64,000 nt of DNA, from assembly GCF_949987535.1 (NCBI RefSeq), contig NC_080080.1, forward strand, positions 60,424,668 to 60,488,667, read 5' to 3'. This DNA comes from Balaenoptera acutorostrata (Eukaryota > Chordata > Mammalia > Artiodactyla > Balaenopteridae). Position numbers and translations under genes: made by a program. A model generated the notes under the pieces. The model saw nothing but the letters and a program-made list of their open reading frames with translations, searched no databases and was not told the origin of the DNA. This document shows positions 12,521 through 24,088 of this stretch, piece by piece (positions within the stretch are counted from its first letter, which is position 1; every line of letters starts with the position of its first letter).

Positions 12521-13150
12521 ACCCAAACCCGTACCCTGAGAGGGCTCCCCGAGAGCTGAGATAGGATGGAATGAGCACCACACAGAGATCAGTCAGCGCA
12601 CAACCACAGCTGTGAGGCTGAATAGTTATAACTAGATGAAAACTTTGACAGTGGTAACTCACACATGGGGCTGGCAGGAAACAAACCTCAACTCTATCGA
12701 GTTTTTGATGGACTTGTTTCACAAAGAACCCCCAAGCCTGACTTGAAATACTGTCTGGTCCCTAAACTTGCACCAGCAGGAAATGGCCCATGAAAGTCTC
12801 TAGGATACCCTTCTCTTTAAAGTTCATGTCAAGTAGGACTATGGAGGATAATGAACAAAAAGTTCTTTGCAGAGAAAGGAGTCAACGAAGGAATTGATTC
12901 TACTTACAGAGAAGAGCATGTTCGTTATCACTGCCCAGCAGGGTTAAAATTACTGTGGAACTTTTCCAAATGTGAACTTTTACTGTGCATTATTTGTTTT
13001 GGCAGCAGATAGCTTTAGTTTACAGATTACTGGCCCGTGAGGAGTTACATTTGCACTTTGTGGAGATGACTGAATCACGAAGGGATCCTGGATTTCTTGG
13101 TGAATGCACTACTGTCATAGGGCTTGGTGCTTGTTTCTCTCAGGAAAAGA
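12521..13150. other. unassigned sequence next to the LTR-like relic
   Basis: The composition is more balanced than the flanks and could be old retroviral internal sequence, but I cannot match it to a family. No gene is supported. Confidence 0.35.
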
Positions 13151-13168
13151 GTGAAAAATGTTCTTTTT

Positions 13169-13483
13169 TTTTTTTTTTTAAAACAGGTTTTGTTCTATGT
13201 TTATTTATTTATTTTATTTATGGCTGTGTTGGGTCTTCGTTTCTGTGCGAGGGCTTTCTCTAGTTGTGGCAAGCGGGGGCCACTCTTCATCGCGGTGCGC
13301 GGGCCTCTCACTATCGCAGCCTCTCTTGCTGTGGAGCACATTCTCCAGACGCGCAGGCTCAGTAATTGTGGCTCATGGGCCCAGTTGCTCCGCGGCATGT
13401 GGGATCCTCCCAGACCAAGTCTCGAACCCGTGTCCCCTGCATTGGCAGTCAGACTGTCAACCACTGCACCACCAGGGAAGCCC
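13169..13483 (-). mobile_element. CHR SINE (tRNA-Glu derived), antisense
   Basis: Read on the minus strand it starts GGGCTTCCCTGGTGG, has a B-box-like GGGTTCGAGAC region, the 'gcggagcaactgggcccatg' body, and ends in a TAAATAAATA tail seen as TTTATTTATT at 13200. It is flanked by near-identical copies of TGAAAAATGTTCTTTTT (13152-13168) and TGAAAACGTTCTTTTT (13484-13499), which I take as the target-site duplication. A T-run with a short interruption makes an unusually long tail on the left. Several 92-120-codon frames across it are shadows. Confidence 0.93.
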
Positions 13484-13639
13484 TGAAAACGTTCTTTTTG
13501 GTAGAAAGAAGGATGCATATTGATATTTGAATGGCTAAAGAGGAAGATTGGCTGAGACTAATAGTTTTCCCACAATATCTATTCTCTTCTTATACCTTAA
13601 TAGAATTCCCCATTTTTACCCAGGCACAAATATACTCAT

Positions 13640-14000
13640 AATAAAGATCTTTTCCTATGTTCTGGCCAATAGCGCATAAGCAGAAATGACTTGTGCAAGT
13701 TCTGGGACGTGTCCTTAAAAGTGAGGACGATGCTCTTTCCTCTCCACTTCCTCTATCCTGGTGCAATATGGCTATGAAGGCTGGAGTGTCATCTCAGATT
13801 ATGACGATCAGAGTCACATCCTAGGCACAGTGAAGTAAGAAGCTGAACTAGAGTCTGTCTTGTACAACATCAGAGCCACTGTACTAGTCTTGAACTGTCC
13901 ACATCTGAATGCTTAAGTGAGAGAGATAAAAAAATCTGCCTCTAGAGACATATTATGTATTTTGGGTCTGTTATATGTAGCATAATTTACTCTCACACAG
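13640..14000 (+). mobile_element. possible MaLR/ERVL-type LTR relic
   Basis: The order 'aagcagaaatgacttgtgcaag', 'tctgggacgtgtccttaaaag', 'gtgagagagataaaaaaatctgcc' and 'attttgggtctgttatatg' resembles an old MaLR-like LTR running toward its 3' end. Ends and duplication cannot be defined. Confidence 0.45.
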
Positions 14001-14214
14001 CTTGAGACTCAGTACAGTCCAGTGTGTCATGAAGGGCCATCTGGTATGAATATTCTAGGAAAAAGGTCCTCACTCCTAAGATCCTAAGAGAGCTGCAGGA
14101 AGAGCTTTTTTTTTTTTTTTAAACTGTGAAGATTGTCATATCCGGAGTGATGCCTGGAACTGCTCTCGTCATCTTGCTGCAGCCTAAGGACAAAGTCATC
14201 CTTGAAGCTGGCTC

Positions 14215-14765
14215 TGTGAATCAGAGTCCAGTCAGGAAAATGGAAGTGACTCAAGGTTCAAACAGAGGAGGATTTAATGCAGGAAATTAATTAGCAAGTC
14301 ATTGGAAAGACTGCAATAGCAAAGAAAGAAAGAGCAAGGCTGGAGGAGCAAAAGGAAGAAGAAAGTGGGAACGCATATCAGAATGCTGCTCTCACCCTTT
14401 GGCTGAAGCCCTCGACCCTACACCTCCCAGCCATTTGCTGAAGGCAGTGCTAGTGCCACGGAGCAGTAACACAAGAGCCTGTGCTGTTGACCTCACTGCT
14501 GAAAACCCCACAAATGCCAATAAAGCCTGGAATTCTCTGCACTGGTCAGTTGTCTTCAAAGCACACTTACGGATGTTGCTACAGCAAAAAGCAACATCAG
14601 AAGACACATAAATTTCCTTCTCTTCCCATTTTACAATCCCCCATCAGGGGCTCCAATTGACATAGGTACCTTAGAAATGTAGTTTGAGGCCTCCAGGCCC
14701 CTGCAACACAGAGTGGAGTACAAAGGTAGTGCAGAGGTCTGCTGACAGTCAACAGGTAAAAACTG
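14215..14765. mobile_element. possible LTR or other old interspersed repeat
   Basis: The phrase 'cagagtccagtcaggaaaatgg' followed by 'gaggaggatttaatgcaggaaatta' and a less AT-rich body resembles an old, highly divergent LTR read from its 3' side. I cannot name the family. Mirror frames at 14392-14611 on both strands are shadows of GC-rich codon composition. Confidence 0.35.
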
Positions 14766-14769
14766 GCTG

Positions 14770-15225
14770 AATGACAGAGTCAAAAAATGGAAATAACTAC
14801 ATTCTTCGATCGCATTGTTAATCCAATATGTCAATCAAATTAGAAGGCTGCCATATTTCTGGATTTCCTCTTATGTAAAGTAATTAATTTCCTTATAATT
14901 TAAGATAGTTTGAGTTGAGGTTTCTACAATTTGTGGCTGAATCTATACTAAATTTTATACAGAAATATATGAGGTTATGTTGCCTCTGTAGTTTCCCTAA
15001 TATTTTCAGCTGATATTATTCATTTTCCACACCACTAAAATTATTTGTACTATGTTATTATATTTTAAAGAGCTTTGATATCTTTTGGAGACAAATATTT
15101 TTAAAAAGCATATTATATGAATCTCATTTATTAAAATCTTATATTCATCTGAATAATTTTATTCTTTTTCCTCCTCTTTTCTAGTTCTAGAGGGTTACCA
15201 CAATGTGATTTTAGGGCATGTTAGG
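14770..15225. other. unassigned AT-rich sequence
   Basis: Nothing recognisable. No frame of note. Confidence 0.5.
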
Positions 15226-15229
15226 ATAT

Positions 15230-15350
15230 GTCAACAAATTTTATATTGAATGCATTTCTACACTGCAGGGTTCCACAGTGTCTTTAACAGGACTTGACAC
15301 ATAATAGGCACTCTAGAAACACCTGTGAATAAATAAATAAGTACATGAAA
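15230..15350 (+). mobile_element. L2 3' end, sense
   Basis: The order 'tccacagtgtctttaacagg', 'cttgacacataataggcactc', 'gaataaataaataag' fits the conserved L2 3' terminus (a 'ggcacatagtaggcgctcaataaat' type end). Confidence 0.6.
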
Positions 15351-15439
15351 GGATGATAAAAAGAATGAATGACTATGAATACAAGAGAGAATGGACTCTC
15401 TACTTTAAAATATTTGAGTCATGCTGCATCCTCATTAAT

Positions 15440-15640
15440 GAAAAGGAACCGTGCCTGTTAGGCGACTACTATCAATCAGGTGTTTGATATATATTATGTA
15501 TTTTAATCACCAGTCTTTTAAGGTTGGAGTGATTAATATCACTGTATGGATGATGAAAATAAATAAAGTTAAGAAAAGTTTATTGTTCTGCCCAAGGGAT
15601 GTTTAACTATATGTCCTGATGGATTCAAATTCATGTTTAT
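15440..15640 (-). mobile_element. MIR SINE, antisense, diverged
   Basis: The blocks 'gtattttaatcaccagtcttt', 'gattaatatcactgtatggatgatgaaa', then 'tgttctgcccaaggga' follow antisense MIR order with a lot of divergence. Confidence 0.5.
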
Positions 15641-16470
15641 TCAATTTCCAATCATTAAAATTTTTTGGTAGAGAACAGACTCTATATGATAAATTTGTAT
15701 GATGTTAAATTTTTATGAGGTTTATATTATACTTTGTTTATATTCTTATTTTTATTTTTATTATCTATATTGCCATCTGGGGTTTACATTAAGATTGTTT
15801 TCTTGTATTGACTTGCTTTTTTAACAAACTTAAAAACTTTAAAACACTTTCCTATTCAACATGAAACAATTAATGGAAAATAAAACTCATAGTATTATTG
15901 TAGACAAATAATTTTTACCATCTTTTATCTATCTTTCCTTTATTATGCTGTTTCAAACTGTGCTCATCTATATAAAATATATATGATTTAATTGTGAATA
16001 TTTGCATGTGATATTATATTTTATTCCTACTTATCCTAATGGACAAGCACAGTATCATTTAGATGGATATGTGTGCTGACCTTAAGATCATTGAAAATAA
16101 GTTTAAATTTTAACCTGAAATAGCTTATTTTTCTTTGTCAAATCAAAATATAAATTTTAGAGGACAATTCTTACTTTACATTTAAAAGCTTGTCAATAGA
16201 GCAGAAAAGCATACATGTGTTTGTTAATGAATCCTTCACAGGAAACGTGCTTTACATCCTGAAGCAATAAGGGAATTCATTACTGTCTTGATAAATAGAT
16301 GAATAAAAATCTCTTGTTTACTGTTTCTCTGCCAAATTCACTGGACCAGCAAAGTAAACAATACAACAAACAATTGTACAAATCTTTGTTGATTCAAAAG
16401 AAAACAGAGTTTAACATTTTTATCAAACTTCTTATCATGCCCTTTGATTGTCTATAGTTCTACTGTAATT
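15641..16470. other. unassigned AT-rich sequence
   Basis: Nothing recognisable on either strand. Confidence 0.5.
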
Positions 16471-16802
16471 TAAATACTTCTTGGGGCTTCCCTGGTGGCA
16501 CAGTGGTTGAGAATCCTCCTGCCAATGCAGGGGACACCAGTTCGATCCCTGGTCTGGGAAGATCCCACATGCGGAGGAGCAACTAAGTCCGTGAGCCACA
16601 ACTACTGAGCCCACGTGTCAAAACTACTGAAGCCCTCGCACCTAGAGCCTGTGATCCACAACAAAGAGAAGCCACTGCAATGAGAAGCCCGCGCACCACA
16701 ACAAAGTGTAGCCCCTGCTCGCTGCAACTAGAGAAAGCCCGCATGCAGCAACGAAGACCCAACACAGCCCCAAATAAATAAATAACTAAATAAATACTTC
16801 CT
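16471..16802 (+). mobile_element. CHR SINE (tRNA-Glu derived), sense, with duplication
   Basis: The element body is 16483-16790. It has an A-box-like TGGCACAGTGG at 16496-16506, a B-box-like GTTCGATCC at 16540-16548, the CHR body with repeated 'cacaactactgagcc' phrases, and an AAATAAATAA tail. TAAATACTTCTT (16471-16482) and TAAATACTTCCT (16791-16802) form the target-site duplication. The tRNA-like head is a promoter relic, not a tRNA gene. The 103-codon minus-strand frame is a shadow. Confidence 0.95.
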
Positions 16803-17135
16803 GATGAACTTGTGAAATAGGTTTGCAAAATTTTATTGACTCTGTTATAATTAAGAATCTTTTGAAGACACATGGAGGAATCTAATATACCCACAAAGAG
16901 TAAGACATTCAGTAATAGTATGATATATTGGCTCTCTAATCTGATTAGATGCTAATGACTCTATCTCCAGCAGTAGAGAGCACTGAGAGTCCTTGACTTG
17001 AATTGTTTAGAGATATGCAAAATATCTGCTTTGGTTACTCCTAATCAACCACTTACAAGAAGCAAGGAGCTAAGTAACTCCATATATGATACTTTTGAGC
17101 ATTTTGGAAAACTAAGTAATATAGTGACATTAGTT
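16803..17135. other. unassigned sequence
   Basis: Nothing recognisable. Confidence 0.45.
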
Positions 17136-17139
17136 GGTT

Positions 17140-17785
17140 GCTACTAATGCCACTGGACAAGGTGGTGAAACAAAAGAATGAGTTCAGGTATTTGACTTCC
17201 CAACTCAAGCCACAGAAATGACCTAAGAGCTTCCATGAGTGCTCTGAAGGAGACCCTTATCTCCTACAACCACAGGGCTGAAATTGCTGAAATTCAAGTT
17301 GAGCTCCCAGCCTCCTAAGGCGTCTACTGTTAAAGTTAGAGCATTGATTGGGAAAAAATGGGATTCTTCAAGTTGTGTTGGGGATCTGTGGGAAGACCCT
17401 CGTGAAGCTGAGCCCTAAATTATGATTAGTCTTCTGTGCCAGTGGGAGAGGTCTCCCCATCCTCAATGGCAAGGGGCATCCCTCCCCCAGTGGTTTGCAG
17501 CTTTCCACCTCTGTCTGAGGGGATTAATTCTGCATTGCCTGAGGGAATGTAATGGCCTCCCTGAGGCAGTTGCCATCCAAGACAATGCTGATTCTCCTCA
17601 GAACCCATCCTCACCGTCCTTCTTTGCTTCTAGACCTATAACTAGACTCGAGTCCCAACAGGCCCTTAGTGGTGAGGTAAAGTGTGACCCACAAAAAGGT
17701 AGCTACACTCCAAAAGAACTACTTGAGTTTTCTAATTTATACAAGTGGAAATCTGGGGAAAATGTGTGGGAATGGGTGTAAGGGT
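17140..17785 (+). pseudogene. MaLR-type endogenous retrovirus gag-like relic
   Basis: The plus-strand frame at 17422-17781 has 119 codons. Its C-terminal third, with the visible stretch YTPKELLEFSNLYKWKSGE and ending in VWEWV, resembles the gag-like region of ERVL-MaLR internal sequences. The upstream stretch from about 17200 ('cacagaaatgacctaagagctt') also fits. No LTR pair, pol or env is adjacent. I read it as a fragment of an old non-coding provirus, with the open frame surviving by chance. Confidence 0.6.
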
Positions 17786-17789
17786 AGGG

Positions 17790-17885
17790 GCAACATCTGT
17801 CTTGTTTATTGTTTAATTGCAAATATCTAGTACTGTCTCTAGCACATAAAATGTACTCAGTAAATATTCTGGAATAATTGAGTGG
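17790..17885 (+). mobile_element. L2 3' end, sense
   Basis: The order 'tcttgtttattgtttaattgc', 'ctagtactgtctctagcacataa', 'gtactcagtaaatattctggaa' matches the conserved L2 3' terminus. Confidence 0.7.
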
Positions 17886-17976
17886 TTGCTAAAAATTAAA
17901 TCCATTTCTCTTTTTGACACTTTTCATTTTTATACTATATAAATACTTATAAATAATATAGATGCCTCTATAGAGT

Positions 17977-18055
17977 CATATACATGTATATATGTATATA
18001 TTTTTCACTGGTTCATATATATGTATATATATATGTATATATACACACACACACT
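17977..18055. repeat. (TA)n/(CA)n microsatellite
   Basis: Imperfect TATATG/TATA runs on both sides of a short unique stretch, closing in ACACACACACAC. Confidence 0.9.
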
Positions 18056-18179
18056 GGCATCAAAGAAAGGAGGAAATACTGGAGCTTTCGTATCTGCTTG
18101 CCCAGATGTGGGACATAAAGGGAAGAGGAAGTGGTCGTCTTGAAAGCTGCCAGCAATCAAACATCAAAAATGGAGTCAG

Positions 18180-18360
18180 ACTCTTTATTACATGTATTTA
18201 CTTTTATGATAATCATTTTAGTATCTATCTGTTTCCCTCACTTGACCTGCATTACTATAAGGGTGAACACTACTTCTCTGTTTTTGTCTGAACACCAAGC
18301 ACCAATTGCAGTATGTAGCATAGAGTAGGTTCTCAATAATGTCAAATAAATGAATAAAAA
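18180..18360 (+). mobile_element. L2 3' end, sense
   Basis: The 3' part 'ttgcagtatgtagcatagagtag' followed by 'ttctcaataatgtcaaataaatgaataa' is a typical L2 terminus. The 5' part is weaker. Confidence 0.6.
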
Positions 18361-18629
18361 AACCTATTTTATAGTCAGAGGTATACACCTTCTAATAGCA
18401 GAAATGGCTTTAAAGCAATTTTAGAGGAGTTATTTGAAGAGCAATAATAAGATAATTCCATGGCAAGTGAAGCTTTTTATCACTGGTGAGGGAATTGTTG
18501 TGAATGTATGAAAAATATATATACAAGTCAAGAAAAAACACACAAGCAAATATAAGTTTAAAAAAACCCGAATTTGTTATTTATTTATTTATTGTAAAAG
18601 AGGTTTTTGTGGAGAGGAAACCCAGAAAA

Positions 18630-18800
18630 AGTAAAACGTGCTTGCCCGGAAACTGAGAGACTTGTAGTCTGATTCCATTTCTATCACTAATTATTTGGCA
18701 GAACTGAACAAGTGGTTTAATTTCTTGGATACTGTTTACTTATCTATGAAATGAAAGGGCTGGAATTAATGATTTCTAAGATGTGTTGAAATTCTCAATT
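18630..18800 (+). mobile_element. MIR SINE, sense
   Basis: The blocks 'gagacttgtagtctgattccatttc', 'tatcactaattatttggcagaac', 'acaagtggtttaatttcttgg' and 'acttatctatgaaatgaaagggctgg' follow sense MIR order. Confidence 0.65.
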
Positions 18801-19710
18801 CCTATGAACTTATCTGACTTGGGTTTTTACCCTCACTTATAGTGGAAGAAATAGAAGGGCCTTGAGCTCTGTAGGGTCAGTGAAAATGTTTTTATTGCAT
18901 TCAGGTATAAGTGGTTCTTATTACTGACCTATGCTGGGGCTGTCTCATGGGGCAGAGAGTCTATGATGGTTTATGAATTTATCCTGTCTGGGAAGATTTA
19001 CCACTGTGTATTTTATTGATTTTTCAATTCAGTAAACCTGATAAAGCAGGTTATTGCCCACTCAGAATTGGATAAAGTAAGACAAACTCACAGGTTGAAA
19101 ACCGAGACTAAAAAGAATATGGAGTTAGAATGAATAAGCCAAAACTTCATGGTGAAGAGACAAGCTTGATGAAAAGCAAGATCTCACTTCAAAATCCTTG
19201 TCATATTAAAAAAAAAAAAGCTTTTGAAATTGAATATATCTTGAATTGAATAAAGTGTTAGAGTTTGGTTAGGCAGTGGGAAGTAGTTTGTGTTCTAGCC
19301 GCTACCTTAGTTCTCAGCTTTCAAAACGAGGACTATTTAAAAGTGTGGGCTAAAAACTGGTGGGGTAGGAATTTCTACCACTCATTTACCTGTCCCCATC
19401 CCTCCAAAGTTCCCCTCTCTCCTGCCAGAAACATCAGTTTGAGTAACTATCTGCTCAAGAAAATACCTTCACAAGAGCCAAGGATTCCAGGCAAGGGATT
19501 ACAGCACCTGGGTGAAGCACAGAAATATGAAAGGATACAATGAAGATGGTAGGAAAGATAGGTTCACGACTCACGTTACCTCTCTCCCAAGCCCCAGCAG
19601 CCAGCAAGGAGAGAGATACCATCCAGAGAGAAGAAGAGTGAAGTGAGTGCCAGACATTACCCTGAGCCCCAGAGCTGGCTGCCCAGCACCAGGCTGACTC
19701 CTGCCGTAGA
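18801..19710. other. unassigned sequence
   Basis: No gene or nameable repeat. The frame at 19265-19543 (92 codons) shows no domain and starts in unremarkable context. Confidence 0.4.
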
Positions 19711-19712
19711 GT

Positions 19713-20367
19713 CCACCAATTCCACTTCTGGGCATATAGCTGAAGGAAATGAAAACACTATCTTGAAGAGACGTCTGCAACCCCATGTTCAGTGCAACAT
19801 TATTCACGATAGCCAAGATAGGGAAACTACCTACATGTCATCTAAAAGGATAGAGAAAATGTGAATATCATTCAGCCATCAAAAAGAAGGAAGTCCTGCT
19901 TTTTGTGACATCATGGATGGACCTTGAGGGTATTATGGGAACTGAAATAAGACAGAGAAAGACAAATACTGTATGATATCATTTATATGCAGAATCTAAA
20001 AGGTGGAAATCACAAATAAATAGAGGGTAGAATAGTGGTTGCTAGTGGCTTGGTGTAGGGTGGAAATGGAAAGATGTTGGTGGAAGGGTACAAACTTCCA
20101 GTTATTTCTGGGGATCTAATTACAACATGGTGACTATAATGAACAGTACTGTATTATATACTTGAAACTTAAGAGAGTAGAACTTAAATGTTATCACCAC
20201 ACACACACATACACACGCAAAAAAAATGGTAATTATGTGAGGGGATAGAGGTGTTAACCTTATTGTGGTAATCATTTTGCCATATATACATGCATCAAAT
20301 CACATTTCACATCTTAAATTTGCTTACGCTATATGTCAATAATATCTCAATAAACCTGGAAAAAGAC
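19713..20367 (+). mobile_element. L1 3' end, sense, diverged
   Basis: The order is ORF2 C-terminus then 3' UTR: 'accaattccacttctgggcatata', 'cacgatagccaagatagggaa', 'ttcagccatcaaaaagaagg', 'gacaaatactgtatgatatcattta', and an end near 'aatatctcaataaacctggaaaaag'. This fits an L1MC/L1ME-like element, 5'-truncated at about 19713. A CA microsatellite lies at 20197-20218. Frames 19571-19864 on both strands are shadows. Confidence 0.85.
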
Positions 20368-20579
20368 TATGGGCCATTTAAATGTGACTATTATATTAAA
20401 CCTATAAAAGGTTGTTATAAATAAAAATTGGTTACATATCTCAAAGAACACATTTGAAAAGTCATCAAACAAAGTAAAAAAAAAAAAGAGGTAATTCTGA
20501 TTTTATTTTGCTTTAATTGTTTTTTTCTATTGTCTAATGTTCTTAATACTGATTAGGCATCAGTTTTGAATTGGGAATG

Positions 20580-20750
20580 ATATTAGTTAATGTACATTGA
20601 GCGCTTACTCTGTACCAGGCTCCTTTATTTTTCACAATAAACCTATGAACTGGAAGCTACTATTATTAAACCTTTTTATAGATAAGGACGCTAAGACACA
20701 GAGAGGTTATGTAATTTGCCTAAGTTTTAAAGTAAACAACCTAGTGTTAT
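20580..20750 (-). mobile_element. MIR SINE, antisense
   Basis: The sequence 'acattgagcgcttactctgtaccaggc' then 'gctactattattaaaccttttta' then 'gacgctaagacacagagaggttatgtaatttgcc' is a clear antisense MIR. Confidence 0.85.
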
Positions 20751-20959
20751 ATGTCTAATATAAAAATTTAACATATATTTATGAGCACCTATCTTTGTGT
20801 CAGAAACTTTAGGAGACATTGATTATTGAATAGTAAACATGGAGTATTTGAAATTGAATATTTTAGTGAACAGCAATTAGAATTTTATTATTGGAATCTC
20901 AATGTGTAGATAATATGCTTTCAGCAGACATGTGAGTAATCATCATCGTGCTATTCCTT

Positions 20960-21135
20960 ACAACAGATTTTTAAGTCAGTCAGGCCTGCATTTAAATCTT
21001 GCCCACATCATTAATTATATAACCTAGTGTACTAGAGCTCAACCTTTGAGTCTCAATATCTTCATCTGTAAAAATCATACCAGTCTTGTTGGGTTATTGT
21101 TAGGATTATAAAAGATGCACATTAAATACAGTAGA
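20960..21135 (+). mobile_element. MIR SINE, sense
   Basis: The blocks 'tcaggcctgcatttaaatcttg', 'ttgagtctcaatatcttcatctgtaaaaatc', 'tgttgggttattgttaggatta' match MIR in the sense direction. Confidence 0.8.
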
Positions 21136-22020
21136 ATAATGGGTTCATAGGGGTTCCTCACTAAATGACAGGGTGGCAGGCAGAGTTCGCTGTCAATCTC
21201 CCCCTTCCTGGATAAAAGAGTGTTCATTTTGCTCAGTTGACAGCAGGCCATGTGCTTCAGGACCTTTCTCCAGCCCTAGGAGTGAAGCTCTATTAGTCCT
21301 AACCAATTGTAATTATTCTGTTCTCTCTCTAGAGATTGGTTCAGCAATGGACTTGTGACATGATTTTGATCAGTAAGCCTGAGGGGGTTGTCTTCTGAGT
21401 GGTGGAAGGATTTCTTGAAAAGTTCTTTCTTGCTCCTTAAGTAAGAGTAAAAAGCAAGAGTTTTCTTTTTTCAACCTTTAATATTATTATATAAATATAT
21501 ATATCTTGTTTTTCCTGGTGCCGTCTCATGAGGCAAAAAGCTAACTCCCTGAATAGGACCGAATGAAAGATAGAACAATTCCAGGGCTTGATGATATTTC
21601 AAAACCACTATATTAACTGTGAAAATTCCCTAATTTTTGCTTTGTGAAATAATTCTTTCTACATTTTAGACTATTTTAGTTGGGTTTTGGGGGTAACTTT
21701 CAGGCAAGAACACCCCAACAGATGAGAATTATCATCATAATAATTATTATTAAAGAGAAGAATGTGCATTCCACTCAAAAATTTACCTCATCCTAGAAAA
21801 GAAGGAAACTGCAAAAATTTAGCACCTAGCTCCAAGTGCATACTTAATCCTCTCTGAGAGAGCAGTATGTAATTGGTCCGAGATTGATGTTTTTTGAACT
21901 ATTGACTTAGTGGTGGGATCCTTGTACCTAAGCGTTTTCAGGAAATGTCACCTTGCTTTTTTTCTTTCATTTCTGCCTCAGGTTTGGCAGATAGTCTTGT
22001 TTCCTGTTATCTGGTATGTC
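21136..22020. other. unassigned sequence
   Basis: No gene or confident repeat. The 61-codon frame at 21173-21358 is unremarkable. Confidence 0.4.
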
Positions 22021-22034
22021 TATGTATTATTTAT

Positions 22035-23600
22035 ATATTTATTCAACAAATATTTATTGAGTGCTTACCATATACTATGCCTAACATAGGGTGCTAGTAT
22101 CAGAGTAGGCTTTCCTGAGAAGGGACAAGTGAAATAAGGTAAGAAGGATGAGTTGAAGCTGACTGGGTGAAGTGGGAGGAAATATCTGTGAAACAAGAGG
22201 GATAATGGTGCACTTGAAAAGTGGAAAGCCCAAGGTTTTGAAGCATAAATAGTAAGGGGCTTATAGGCACAAGATGAGGTTAGAGAAGTAGGTAGAGGGA
22301 ATGTTAAGTACTTTGATTTTTACCCTAAGAGTAAGAGGAAGTCTTTGAAAACAGGTTTTAGTAATGAGAAACATGGTTAGGTTTTTATTTTGAAAAGATC
22401 GCTTGGGTGCAACATGAAAAACAAATTGAAAGGAGGCAAAAGTGGATGTGGGGAGATGAGTTAAGAGGTTTCTGCAGTTTTCTGGGTGAGAGGTGTGTGG
22501 GTGACTTCAATTAGGGTAAAAGCAGTGGAAATAGATGAGTACAGATTTGAGAGTAATTTGGAGGTAAAATTGACCAGACTTCTACGGGGAATGAGATAGA
22601 CTGAGATGTGCTGCTAGATATTTGGCTTGCTGAATAGTAGTTATGGTGATTTGCTGAAAGAAAACTGTAGTAGTGGATTTGATCTGGGGGCTAAAAATGT
22701 TATGGCTTTGGTTTTGAACATGTTTAGTTAAGCATCTTACCTGAGTGGAGGTGTTGAATAAGCAGCTGGATATAGATATATGGAACTTAGAGAACAAATC
22801 TGTGCTAGAGGTATACATTTTGGAGTTATCACTAAACAGGACAATTGAAATCATGAGGGTGGCTGAAATCATATGGGAGAAAGACTGGAGCATGAGATGA
22901 TGGCCTAGGACTGAGACCTGAGAAGCTGCAATATTTATTGATTTGGTAAAGAAAGATGAGCCTGAAAAGAAGATGAAGAAGAAATATCCAGAATGGAGAA
23001 AAATCAAGAGAACTGGTATTACAGAAGAAAACTAAAAGATGGCTGCTGTAAGCAGAAGAGAGAGGAAAACCAGTGGTGAGTTTTCTGAGATTTAGGACTG
23101 ACAGAAGTCTATAGGGTTCAGTTCCTTTAACAAGATCTCCTTTGATGGAGGGAAAGGGGTTTAAACCAGATTACAGTATGTGGAGGAATAAGGAGAAGGA
23201 AATAGAGACAGTGAATAAAATTAATTGTTTAGGAGCTTGACTGTTAAGGAAGAAAAAAAAGATGGAATGGAGTTTGTAAGAAGGAATATGTGAATAAAAT
23301 AGTTTATTTATTTATTTTTTAAAATATTGAATAGAATTGAACATATTGGATTTGGGAAAGATCTAACAGAAATGACTGAAAATATTACATAAAACACAGA
23401 CCAGTTAAATGATGAAGTAAGTCTCTTTGGGAAACCAAATGGAGAGAGATTCAAATCACAACCTGAGTCATTTACTTGAGAAGGAACACCTTGTCTACTT
23501 TAAGAAGGAGGTAGGTGTAGAAAATGTATATAGATATGGGGAAAGTTACAGATCTGGTAAAAGATTTTGAGAGAGTTTCTGTCATATGGATTCTATTTCT
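22035..23600 (-). mobile_element. L2 LINE, long antisense copy with RT remnant
   Basis: The left edge 'ttcaacaaatatttattgagtgc' is the L2 3' terminus read on the minus strand. The minus frame at 22582-23007 (141 codons) keeps an L2 reverse transcriptase-like stretch, visible as SDNSKMYTSSTDLFSKFHIS and the ISSCLFNTST block. This corresponds to the region after the YADD-type catalytic box, where the expected ADDS is now SDNS. The element is non-functional and old. Confidence 0.85.
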
Positions 23601-23810
23601 CTATAAATTAGAAAGTGAAGTCATCTTCTGAAAGTAAGTTTGGAGTTGGGGTATGTTACATGTTTGAAGAGAGAATGAAATGTTTGAAATTGACATGGCT
23701 TACTTTGGCAGAAACCGACAGTCTCCTTCAATATGCTGGTTATTGGGTACGTGAGGTGTGTGTATGGACTTTGCTCTACCAACACACAATCATCATTTAA
23801 AAACAGTTAG

Positions 23811-24088
23811 GGGGACTTCCCTGGTGGTCCAGGGGTTAAGACTCCACACTCCCAATGCAGGAGGCCTGGGTTTGATCCCTCGTCAGGGAACTAGATTCCG
23901 CATGCTGCAACTAAGAGCCTGCATGCTGCAACTAAATGATTCCTGCATGATGCAACTAAAGATCCTGCACGCCACAACTAAAGATCCCACACGATGCAAC
24001 TAAAGATCCTGCACGTGGCAATGAAGATCCCAAGTGCCGCAACTAAGACCCGGCACAGCCAAATAAATAAATAAATAAATAAATAAAA
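23811..24088 (+). mobile_element. CHR-1-like SINE with internal 21-24-nt tandem units
   Basis: It starts GGGGACTTCCCTGGTGG, has a B-box-like GGTTTGATCCC, and ends in an AAATAAATAAATAAA tail. Its middle is made of seven tandem units of 21-24 nt, each containing GCAACTAA or a near variant (anchors at about 23907, 23928, 23952, 23974, 23996, 24018, 24039). Possible flanking copies are AAAACAGTTAGG and AAAACACCTAGG, a weak match. This shorter, unit-built form differs from the other five CHR copies. Confidence 0.92.

Noticed and set aside
13124..13523. Three overlapping frames of 105-120 codons
   Set aside because: They lie across a CHR SINE, whose GC-rich body is open in several frames.
16496..16548. 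tRNA-like A and B boxes, also at 27919-27972
   Set aside because: They are the tRNA-Glu-derived heads of SINEs. No complete cloverleaf or mature tRNA end is present.
23901..24057. Possible CRISPR-like array of about 22-nt repeats
   Set aside because: The units are contiguous without spacers and lie inside a SINE in a mammalian genome.
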